A stretch of 60,066 nucleotides of DNA from Brevifilum sp029548365 (lineage in GTDB: Bacteria; Chloroflexota; Anaerolineae; Anaerolineales; Anaerolineaceae), in NCBI GenBank assembly GCA_035376985.1, contig DAOSSA010000015.1, positions 1 to 60,066 of the forward strand, in the 5' to 3' direction. Position 1 is the first letter of the stretch. Each line of letters opens with the position of its first letter. The notes under the pieces are model-generated. The model was not told the DNA's origin and ran no database searches. It saw nothing but the letters and a program-made list of their open reading frames with translations. Position numbers and translations under genes: made by a program. Below are positions 44,536 to 52,055 of this stretch, in pieces.

Positions 44536-45708
44536 CTAACGCTCATCCAAGACTGCCAAACCCGGCAACACCTTCCCCTCAAGCATTTCCAGCGAGGCGC
44601 CGCCGCCCGTTGAAATATGGGTAATCTTATCTTCCAAACCCGTTTTATTAATCGCGGCAATCGAATCGCCGCCGCCGATGATGCTGGTAGCGCCGCTCTC
44701 CGCCACCGCTCTGGCGATGGCAAAGGTGCCTTTGGAAAATTTATCAAACTCAAACACGCCCATCGGCCCGTTCCACACCACGGTACCTGCGCTGGCAATC
44801 ACCTCGCTGAAAAGTTCCACCGTGCGTGGACCGATATCCAGCACCCGCCAGCCCGCGGGCACAACGCCCACAGCCATGACCCGGTCGGCTGCGTCAGCAG
44901 CAAAGGCATCGGCAATCACCACGTCCACCGGCAGCAGCAGTTTGTCGCTGGCTTTTTCCAGTAAGGCTTTGGCTACGTCCACCACGTCTTCCTCGACCAG
45001 CGAATCGCCCATTGCAAAGCCCTGGGCTTTGAAGAAAGTATTCGCCATCCCTCCGCCGATCAGGATGCGGTCGGATTTGCCAAGCAGGTTTTCAATCACG
45101 CCGATCTTGTCGCTGACCTTGGCGCCGCCCAGGATGGTGACGAAGGGGCGGTCGGGATCGGCGATCGCATTGCCCAGGTATTTGATCTCTTTTTCCAGCA
45201 AGAAGCCCGCCGCGGCTGGCAGGTAATCGGCTACACCAGCAGTTGAAGCATGGGCGCGGTGCGCCGAACCAAAGGCGTCGTTCACGTACAGATCCGCCAG
45301 GGCCGCCAGTTGTTTAGCAACCTCGGGATCATTTTTCGTTTCGCCAGCGTGAAAGCGGGTATTTTCCAGCACCAGCACCTCTCCGGGCCGCAAAGCCGCG
45401 GCCGCGCGTGCAGCAGATTCGCCGATGAAATCCTCGGCAAAGGTTACCGGCGCATCAATTAAAGTCGCCAGGTGCTGCGCCACCGGTTTCATACTGAAAG
45501 CCGGGTCCACGCCTTTGGGGCGCCCCAGGTGCGAGCACAGGATCACCGCACCGCCCTGGTCGAGCAGGTATTGAATCGTCGGCAGAGCTGCCCGGATGCG
45601 GGAATCATCCGCCACGTTCCCATCAGCTAAAGGCACATTGAAGTCAACGCGCACGAGCACTTTTTTGCCCTTAACGTCCAGATCGGTTACCATTTTTTTA
45701 TTAAACAT
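44536..45708 (-). CDS. pgk: Phosphoglycerate kinase
   Basis: Transfers phosphate from 1,3-bisphosphoglycerate to ADP. From the ATG at 45708, 390 residues, family length. Motifs: RVDFNVPLADG and SHLGRPKG (substrate side), ILGGAKVSDKIGV in the hinge region, and the nucleotide loop IGGGDS followed by ISTGGGASLEMLEG. AAGGAG stands just ahead of a double ATG; the in-frame extension to 45753 is unlikely. It lies downstream of gapA, separated by a strong terminator, so it needs its own promoter or readthrough. Confidence 0.96.
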   Translation of the reverse strand: MFNKKMVTDLDVKGKKVLVRVDFNVPLADGNVADDSRIRAALPTIQYLLDQGGAVILCSHLGRPKGVDPAFSMKPVAQHLATLIDAPVTFAEDFIGESAARAAAALRPGEVLVLENTRFHAGETKNDPEVAKQLAALADLYVNDAFGSAHRAHASTAGVADYLPAAAGFLLEKEIKYLGNAIADPDRPFVTILGGAKVSDKIGVIENLLGKSDRILIGGGMANTFFKAQGFAMGDSLVEEDVVDVAKALLEKASDKLLLPVDVVIADAFAADAADRVMAVGVVPAGWRVLDIGPRTVELFSEVIASAGTVVWNGPMGVFEFDKFSKGTFAIARAVAESGATSIIGGGDSIAAINKTGLEDKITHISTGGGASLEMLEGKVLPGLAVLDER

Positions 45709-45723
45709 CATTCTCCTTCTAAT

Positions 45724-45768
45724 AAAAATGCGTAATGGGCACTTTTCAAGCACGCATTACGCATTTTT
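45724..45768 (-). terminator. Strong intrinsic terminator between gapA and pgk
   Basis: AAAAATGCGTAATG (45724-45737) and CATTACGCATTTTT (45755-45768) are perfect 14-base complements around a 17-base loop, with T-runs on both strands. It starts 27 bases after gapA, so most gapA transcripts should stop before pgk. Confidence 0.85.
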
Positions 45769-45794
45769 TGTTGATACCCTGCAAACCAGGGCGA

Positions 45795-46826
45795 TTACAG
45801 CGTCTTAGCCATGTATGCGGCCAGGTCTGCCGTCCGGCAGGAGTAACCCCACTCGTTGTCGTACCAGGCAACAACCTTAACGAAGGTGTCATCCAAAACA
45901 ACGGTCATCTGCCCGTCAATGATCGAGGAGAAGGGGTTGCCCTTCAGGTCCACAGAAACCAGCGGCTCCATCGAAAAGTCCAGAATGCCCTTCAGCTCAC
46001 CTTCAGCAGCAGCCTTGAAGTACGCATTGAGTTCTTCAGCCGTGGTGGGCTTTTCAACATCCGCTACAAAGTCAACTACCGAAACCGTGGGTGTCGGCAC
46101 ACGCAGGGAATAGCCATCGAATTTTCCCTTCAGGTCGGGGATCACCAGGGCGAGCGCCCTGGCAGCACCGGTGGTGGTGGGGATGATATTCAATGCTGCC
46201 GCACGGGCACGACGGGGGTCTTTGTGAGCCACGTCAAGGATACGCTGATCATTGGTATAAGCGTGGATGGTGGTCATCAAACCGCGTTTGATGGTGAAGT
46301 TCTCATGAACAACCTTGGCAGCAGGTGCCAGGCAGTTGGTGGTGCAGGATGCATTTGAAATGATGTGATGCTTTGCAGGATCATACTTATCCTCATTCAC
46401 GCCCAGCACAACCGTCAGGTCTTCATTAGAGGCGGGTGCGGTGATGATCACTTTCTTTGCGCCGCCGCCATCGATATGCGCATTCGCGCCTGGCTTTTCC
46501 GGCGTGCCTTTGCCATCACGGAAAATACCGGTGCCGTCAATCACAATATCCACTTTCAGGTCTGACCAGGGCAGGTCGTAGGGGTTTTTCTCCGCCATCA
46601 CCTTGATGACGTCGCCATCAACCACCAAATTACCATCCTTGACCTCAACGACGCCATCATAGATGCCGTAATTTGAATCATATTTAAACAGATGTGCATT
46701 TGTCTCCGCATCGAACAGGTCGTTAATTGCTACAACTTCGAGTTCATCCGGGTAACGTTCACGAATGGCTTTTAAAACCTGACGACCGATGCGGCCGAAA
46801 CCATTAATTCCAACACGTTTAGCCAT
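45795..46826 (-). CDS. gapA: Glyceraldehyde-3-phosphate dehydrogenase, type I
   Basis: Oxidises glyceraldehyde 3-phosphate with NAD+ and phosphate. The 343 residues show the Rossmann GINGFGRIGR at 6-15, Asp at the end of the second strand in AINDLF, catalytic Cys in SNASCTTNC, catalytic His in TTIHAYTNDQ and the terminal WYDNEWGYSCR. Asp in the second strand points to NAD+ use. AAGGAGG precedes the ATG. Confidence 0.97.
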   Translation of the reverse strand: MAKRVGINGFGRIGRQVLKAIRERYPDELEVVAINDLFDAETNAHLFKYDSNYGIYDGVVEVKDGNLVVDGDVIKVMAEKNPYDLPWSDLKVDIVIDGTGIFRDGKGTPEKPGANAHIDGGGAKKVIITAPASNEDLTVVLGVNEDKYDPAKHHIISNASCTTNCLAPAAKVVHENFTIKRGLMTTIHAYTNDQRILDVAHKDPRRARAAALNIIPTTTGAARALALVIPDLKGKFDGYSLRVPTPTVSVVDFVADVEKPTTAEELNAYFKAAAEGELKGILDFSMEPLVSVDLKGNPFSSIIDGQMTVVLDDTFVKVVAWYDNEWGYSCRTADLAAYMAKTL

Positions 46827-46861
46827 AATTTAGCCTCCTTGAAATTTTATTTATCGTAATT

Positions 46862-46891
46862 ATTTTACTCCGCAAAGAAGTAAATTTGCAA
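46862..46891 (-). promoter_or_regulatory. Candidate gapA promoter
   Basis: On the minus strand TTGCAA (46886-46891), an 18-base spacer and TAAAAT (46862-46867), 36 bases ahead of the gapA start. Plausible but not perfect. Confidence 0.45.
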
Positions 46892-46915
46892 ATGAAATTG
46901 CTGAAAAGTGATCGA

Positions 46916-48244
46916 TTAGCCTGGTAAAGGCCCGGTACGTTCGTAGAACAGGTCCATAACCGCCTTGGAAAGGCGTTTTGAGTTGTGCCGCCAGGGATGT
47001 TCCGGGTCGATTAAATCGGCACAATAGACCGACGCATGCTTAAGCAGATCTTCGTCCATCTTGACCCAGCTGACATTTTCGCCTAATTCGCCATCAAAAT
47101 TGTTGTTACAAATTACCAGGTCAAATAAATTGGTGCCAACGTGCTTTTCCACCGCCAACACATGATCGATGCAATCAAATTTATCGGTCTCACCGCGCTC
47201 TGTGGCCACGTTACAGATGAAAAATTTCAAAGCATGGCTGACACGTACAGCTTCAGCCAGATCGCGCACCAGGAGGTTGGGCAACAAACTGGTAAATAGG
47301 CTGCCCGGACCGATGATGATTAAATCAGCGCTCAGCACCGCTGAAATTGCAGGCGGAAATGCAGGCGTGTTGGTCGGGTCCAGCCATAGACGCTTGATCG
47401 TGCCCTGGGTCTCGCGGATTTGAGTCTCACCGGATACATTCCGGATTTTGCCGTCAGCATCCACAATATCAGCCAGCAAGCGGACATCGGTCAGCGTGGA
47501 GGGCAGCACCTGGCCATACACCGCCAGAACCCGACCGGATTCAGCGACAGCGGTTTCAAAACTGCCGGTAATTTCCGTCAGCGCGGTGATGAGTAAATTG
47601 CCCAGGGAATGCCCCTCCAAACCCGCCCCCATGGAAAAACGATATTGAAACACCTGGGTGAGCAAATCCTCATCGTCGCTCAGCGCAGCCAGGCAGTGCC
47701 GGATATCTCCCGGCGGAAGGATGCCGACACTTCTCCGCAGCTTACCAGAGGAACCGCCATCATCTGCCACTGTGACAATGGCTGTAATGTTGCGGGTGTA
47801 GGCTTTAAGCCCGCGCAGCAACGAGGCGATGCCATGCCCACCGCCCAGCACCACAATGCGCGGCCCGCGATCACGACGCCGGAAGGAATCCAGCGTGTCA
47901 ATCACCGATTTTCCGGGAGGAATAAAGGGTTTCAGCAAGGACTGGTTGGCCCCCCAAATGCCTATTAGCACCATGATCACGCCGATTCCGCCGAAAATGA
48001 TCACCCGGATTGGGCGATCTAAAAAGCGCAGTGAAAGCCACGCCAAAATGGGCACCAGCCAGTTATCAGGGACGGTGCGATAAAAATGCAGGAGGATTAA
48101 CGCCAAACCCAGCCCCAGGAGGGTCGTCCCCAGCAGCACAAGCAGCAGCCAGCGCTTATAACCCAGCCCAATCCGCAGCCATTGCGATTCTCGCCGCAGA
48201 TAAGCCCAGAAACGGGAAAAGACGCCCTGTTTTCGTTCTCGCAT
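46916..48244 (-). CDS. YvcK/CofD-like protein with N-terminal membrane helices
   Basis: YvcK (gluconeogenesis factor) binds UDP-sugars and links central metabolism to cell-wall synthesis. Residues about 128-430 match the family: VVLGGGHGIASLLRGLK, VADDGGSSGKLRR, LPPGDIRHCL, GHSLGNLL and IIGPGSLFTSLLPNL. The N-terminal 110 residues contain three hydrophobic helices and a basic start, absent from the B. subtilis protein (about 317 residues), so the protein is likely held at the membrane. Proximity to gapA and pgk is consistent with a metabolic role. Confidence 0.9.
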   Translation of the reverse strand: MRERKQGVFSRFWAYLRRESQWLRIGLGYKRWLLLVLLGTTLLGLGLALILLHFYRTVPDNWLVPILAWLSLRFLDRPIRVIIFGGIGVIMVLIGIWGANQSLLKPFIPPGKSVIDTLDSFRRRDRGPRIVVLGGGHGIASLLRGLKAYTRNITAIVTVADDGGSSGKLRRSVGILPPGDIRHCLAALSDDEDLLTQVFQYRFSMGAGLEGHSLGNLLITALTEITGSFETAVAESGRVLAVYGQVLPSTLTDVRLLADIVDADGKIRNVSGETQIRETQGTIKRLWLDPTNTPAFPPAISAVLSADLIIIGPGSLFTSLLPNLLVRDLAEAVRVSHALKFFICNVATERGETDKFDCIDHVLAVEKHVGTNLFDLVICNNNFDGELGENVSWVKMDEDLLKHASVYCADLIDPEHPWRHNSKRLSKAVMDLFYERTGPLPG

Positions 48245-48349
48245 AACTTTAAAATCATAGCAGGATTCAAGACATCCGTCAATAACCAGCTAATATTGGG
48301 AGACCGTTGACCCCTGATCCCACATCCTTCGCTTCAAAGCAATGATGGG

Positions 48350-48379
48350 AATAGTGAATAGAGAGTGGTGAATAGGGGG
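48350..48379. repeat. Simple repeat GTGAATAG/GTGGTGAATAG
   Basis: A short degenerate tract GAATAGTGAATAGAGAG, then TGGTGAATAG. It is the inverse of the ATTCACC-type tract at 44467-44515. It directly precedes the gene remnant below and may mark the breakpoint. Confidence 0.45.
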
Positions 48380-48651
48380 TAGACCCGCTGGACGCTGCCT
48401 ATCCCACCGGTTACGCCGACAAACCCTCCGGCAACTGGTGGAAGTTCGGCTTCCCGGTGTTTTACATCACCGACCTGCTTCAAAACCTGGAAGCCCAGGT
48501 CCGCCTGGGTCTGGGCGCTGACCCACGCCTCTCCCGCTCCCTGGACTACGTACTGAGAAAACAGGACTCCAATGGACGCTGGGCGCTGGATTATGCGCAT
48601 TCAGGCAAAACCTGGGCAAATTTCGGACAAGGAAAACAGCCCAATAAGTGA
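48376..48651 (+). pseudogene. C-terminal remnant of a prenyltransferase/squalene-oxidase-repeat-like protein
   Basis: The open frame is 91 codons from an upstream in-frame stop (48373-48375) to TGA at 48649-48651. It reads YADKPSGNWWKFGFP, FYITDLLQNLE and SNGRWALDYAHSGKTW, which recalls the terpene cyclase/prenyltransferase alpha-toroid repeats. No start signal and no N-terminal part, so it is most likely a stranded fragment. Confidence 0.55.
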
Positions 48652-48666
48652 GTCACTTATCGGGCT
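48631..48666 (-). terminator. Near-perfect palindrome, terminator of the SH3b lipoprotein gene
   Basis: AGCCC-x-ATAAGTGA and TCACTTAT-x-GGGCT form a nearly uninterrupted palindrome (48638-48666) followed on the minus strand by TGTTTTCC. It lies about 50 bases beyond the lipoprotein stop. Confidence 0.65.
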
Positions 48667-48718
48667 GCCTGGATGCTGAAGAATTCTACAGCGGTTCAGC
48701 GCTAACGGAATACAATCC

Positions 48719-50101
48719 TTACGGCTTGGGCGGCGGGTACCAAATCGGCAGGCTGGATGATGGTCCGGTCAGAGTGGCGTACTCGCCCCACACCCAGCAG
48801 GTACCGGAGCCTTCCGGGTTCTCGATCACCCAGAAATTCAAACTGGCGTGCCGTCCAACCACGGTCGCCGTCTTCCCAATCCTGAAGATGGTCACAATAT
48901 CATAGGGAATGCCTGGGCCCACACGGCAGTTGGTGTCCACCCGCACCCGCAATGTCACGGCGGTGGGTGTCGGCGCCGGTGGGGCAGCCTGCACAGGCAG
49001 GTCCCACTTTGAGCCGGTGAAAGTGGCATGTTCGCCCCACACCCAGCAGGTGCCGGAACCCACGGGGTTATTAATTACCCAAAAATCAGCCGTGGCATGC
49101 CGCGCAAGCACGTCGACGGTCCGGTTAGCCTGTAAAACACTGACAATTTCGTAGGGAATGCCCGGCCCCACCCGGCAGTTGGTCGGGATGCTAACCCTCA
49201 TCGTCACTGCAGTGGGGGTCACGCCGGGCGCCTGGGTCGGCGCTGGTGGGGCAGCCTGGACAGGCAGATCCCACTTTGAGCCTGTGAAAGTGGCATGTTC
49301 GCCCCATACCCAGCAGGTGCCGAAGCCCACGGGGTTATTAATCACCCAAAAATCAGCCGTGGCATGCCGCGCAAGTACGTCGACGGTCCGGTTAGCCTGT
49401 AAAACACTGATAATTTCGTAGGGAATACCCGGTCCCACCCGGCAGTTGGTCGGGATGCTGACCCTCATCGTCACCGCAGTGGGAGTCATGCCGGGCGTCG
49501 GGGTCGGCGTCGGGGGCGAATCCCATATCGGGAGGTCGGCGGTATTGCCTGTGATCGTGGCATATTGATCCCAAAGCCAGCAGGTGCCTTCACCGCCCGG
49601 GTTTCTGACCACCCAGTAAGTCCCGGATGCGTTCCTGGCGATCACCTCCACCTGTCGACCTATATTTAAGACGTTGACCTGATCAAAGATGATTCCAGGT
49701 CCGGTGCGGCAATTGGTCGGCACACTGACTTGTGCCAGAGGTGCCGCTGTTGTTGGGGTGCTCATTGGCATGTCTGTTGGGGTGCTCGTTGGCGCTTCTG
49801 TTGGGGTGCTCGTTGGTGCTTCTGTTGGCTGTAAGGTCGGGAAAGTTGTATTGGTGGGAACAGCAACGATATCAGTTGGTGTTAGCGCCTCCGGCGCCTT
49901 TGGCTCTCCCATTGGCATGGCATCCAGAGTTGCTGCCACAATCGTTTCAATCTCTTGCTGAGCAAGTTGCGTTGATGCTAAACTTGTTTGCAGCAATGCC
50001 TGAGGGTCATCCGGTTGCACCCAGTCAAAAATATTGCATCCGCTTAAGGCAAGTGCACCTATCAGCACAAGGATTAGAAAAAATCGGTTTCGGAGTTTCA
50101 T
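48719..50101 (-). CDS. Lipoprotein with four SH3b-type repeats
   Basis: 460 residues from the ATG at 50101 (a GTG nine bases upstream is possible). The signal peptide ends in a lipobox (LALSGC). A Thr/Pro-rich linker (PTEAPTSTPTE repeated) follows. Then come four bacterial SH3-like modules of about 80-90 residues, each with NCR-x-GPGI near its start and GTCW-x-W near its end; the paired Cys probably form a disulfide. Modules 2 and 3 are almost identical at DNA level (offset 267 bp), a recent duplication. SH3b domains usually bind cell-wall peptides or glycans; here an outer-surface role is inferred. Confidence 0.88.
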   Translation of the reverse strand: MKLRNRFFLILVLIGALALSGCNIFDWVQPDDPQALLQTSLASTQLAQQEIETIVAATLDAMPMGEPKAPEALTPTDIVAVPTNTTFPTLQPTEAPTSTPTEAPTSTPTDMPMSTPTTAAPLAQVSVPTNCRTGPGIIFDQVNVLNIGRQVEVIARNASGTYWVVRNPGGEGTCWLWDQYATITGNTADLPIWDSPPTPTPTPGMTPTAVTMRVSIPTNCRVGPGIPYEIISVLQANRTVDVLARHATADFWVINNPVGFGTCWVWGEHATFTGSKWDLPVQAAPPAPTQAPGVTPTAVTMRVSIPTNCRVGPGIPYEIVSVLQANRTVDVLARHATADFWVINNPVGSGTCWVWGEHATFTGSKWDLPVQAAPPAPTPTAVTLRVRVDTNCRVGPGIPYDIVTIFRIGKTATVVGRHASLNFWVIENPEGSGTCWVWGEYATLTGPSSSLPIWYPPPKP

Positions 50102-50403
50102 AATTTCCACTCGCTTTCGTAGCTCATGATCAAATCGATATCACTGCAATTCTCAAGGTCTAACCGGCGACAAATCCGGTTCCAAACCGAAAGGATTTGG
50201 CGCCCCGGGCTGCAGGTAATCCACCATTAAATCATAGATCGAATTTGTCTTCATCACCATACGGGATTCAGACGCTAATACCAGGGGTAATGTTCCACAA
50301 TCTGGTTGCAAGCCTTGCTTTTCAATGATTAAATTATACCAAATTCCACACCAGCCATTCAACCCTTCCTTACATTCCTGTAAATCTGCGATAAAATAAA
50401 CCC
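50102..50403. other. Intergenic region without recognised feature
   Basis: Divergent space between the SH3b lipoprotein and the histidine kinase. A 69-codon minus frame has no ribosome site or family match. TTGCAA with an 18-base spacer and TAAATT (near 50308-50337, plus strand) is a weak kinase promoter candidate. Confidence 0.35.
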
Positions 50404-51945
50404 ATGTTACCCGATATCCGTGTGCGCCAGCGCGATTATCTGCTGGAAATCTCCCGCGCGTTGACTGAGGAACTTGATCTCGACAAGCTCCTGGGTCGCA
50501 TCCTCAAATATTCCATCGAAATGCTGGCAGGTCACGCCGGCTTTATCGCCCTCAGCAACCCGCAGGGCCGTTGGCATTTAGCGGTCGCCGATGGACTGCC
50601 AGAGGCGATCCAGCGTTACCTGAATTCCTGGCTGGAAAAAATGCCACCCACCCCTTCCCTGACCGACAACCAGCTCCCTGAACTCAACCATCTGCTGCAG
50701 CAGATCAGCATGGGTACCCTGTCTGCCGTCGGTCTGCCGTTGTTTGCCCAGCGCGCGGTGATCGGTTTCATTTATATCTTTCGCAATTACCAGGGCGCGT
50801 TTTCAACCAACGATCGCTCGCTGCTCTCCAGTTTTGCCAATCAAGCCGCCATCGCGGTACGCAACGCTCGGCTCTACACCGAAATCAACCAGGAAAAACA
50901 ACACACGGAAGCCATACTTGATTCGGCAGCCGATGGGATCCTGATCCTACGCCCCGACCGCACCATCGAACGCACCAACGCCGCCTTTGCCCGCCTGTAC
51001 GGCCGTTCACAAGCAGAACTGCAATCCCTGGACCATGAAGATGTGATCCGCTGGACAAAACTACCCAATGGCATTACTCTCGAAAAAGCCGAAGCGGGCG
51101 GATGGCCGCTCTCACCACGCGCTCACCTGTACGTGGAAGGCGATCTTGAACGCCCTAACGGTCAGCCGCCCCTGCCGGTAGGGATCACTTACGCTCCCTT
51201 ACTCTCCATAGACAGCACATTGATCAGCACCATTGTCACGGTGCGTGATATCACCCGCTTTCGGCAGGCTGATGAACTGAAAAGTGAGTTTATCTCCATC
51301 ATCAGCCACGAACTAAAAACACCCGTCGCCTTAATCAAAGGTTATGTCAGCACCCTGCGGCGCGACGATGTGCAATGGGATCGCACAATCATGGAGAGCA
51401 GCCTGCAGGTCATCGAAGAAGAAGCGGACCGGCTGACCGATCTGATCGAAAATCTGCTGGAGGCCAACCGCCTGCAGATGAACGGCGTTCAGCAAAAAAA
51501 AGCCGATGTGAATTTCTACCAGCTTGCGGATCGTTTAGCCAAGCGCTTCCAGGTACAATCCGCTGCGCATCACATCATCATTGACATTCCCGAAAGCTTC
51601 CCCATCATCATGGCCGACGAAACCCGCATCGAACAGGTGCTCAGCAACCTGATCTCCAATGCAATCAAGTACGCCCCCGAAGGTGAAATCCGCATCAGCG
51701 GACAAACCCTGCCCGACCAGGTGGTGATCTGCGTGATCGACACCGGCCCGGGCATTGCCACCGGTGACCTACCCCACATCTTCGACCGCTTTTACCGGGC
51801 GCAAGACACCAGCCGAAAAACCAAGGGCGCCGGGTTGGGGCTGTACCTGGCGCGTGCCACCATCGAGGCTCACGGCGGGCGTATCTGGGCTGATGCAAAA
51901 ACCGATACCGGCGCACGGGTTTGCTTTTCCCTGCCCCGGGACTGA
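50404..51945 (+). CDS. Soluble sensor histidine kinase (GAF-PAS-HisKA-HATPase)
   Basis: 513 residues without membrane helices. Domain order: GAF (about 10-160), PAS (about 168-292), dimerisation/phosphoacceptor helix with ISHELKTPVALIKGY (His302), and the HK-type ATPase (about 395-510) with N box NLISNAIKYAPEG, G1 DTGPGIA and G2 KGAGLGLYLAR. Senses a cytoplasmic ligand or redox state through GAF/PAS. No response regulator is adjacent, so it is an orphan; the broken regulator at 20468-21292 is far away and not an obvious partner. The ABC exporter follows after 110 bases. Confidence 0.93.
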   Translation: MLPDIRVRQRDYLLEISRALTEELDLDKLLGRILKYSIEMLAGHAGFIALSNPQGRWHLAVADGLPEAIQRYLNSWLEKMPPTPSLTDNQLPELNHLLQQISMGTLSAVGLPLFAQRAVIGFIYIFRNYQGAFSTNDRSLLSSFANQAAIAVRNARLYTEINQEKQHTEAILDSAADGILILRPDRTIERTNAAFARLYGRSQAELQSLDHEDVIRWTKLPNGITLEKAEAGGWPLSPRAHLYVEGDLERPNGQPPLPVGITYAPLLSIDSTLISTIVTVRDITRFRQADELKSEFISIISHELKTPVALIKGYVSTLRRDDVQWDRTIMESSLQVIEEEADRLTDLIENLLEANRLQMNGVQQKKADVNFYQLADRLAKRFQVQSAAHHIIIDIPESFPIIMADETRIEQVLSNLISNAIKYAPEGEIRISGQTLPDQVVICVIDTGPGIATGDLPHIFDRFYRAQDTSRKTKGAGLGLYLARATIEAHGGRIWADAKTDTGARVCFSLPRD

Positions 51946-52055
51946 TTGACCCGCTCCCGTTCTTACAGGAACAAAACGAAGCACACATTGATTAACCCGG
52001 CTCTGTCCGGGAAAGGATAAAACTTGAACGAACACATTGAAAGGAATGACTGAAC

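Noticed and set aside
50153..50362. 69-codon minus frame between the SH3b and kinase genes
   Set aside because: No ribosome-binding site, no motif, ordinary chance length.
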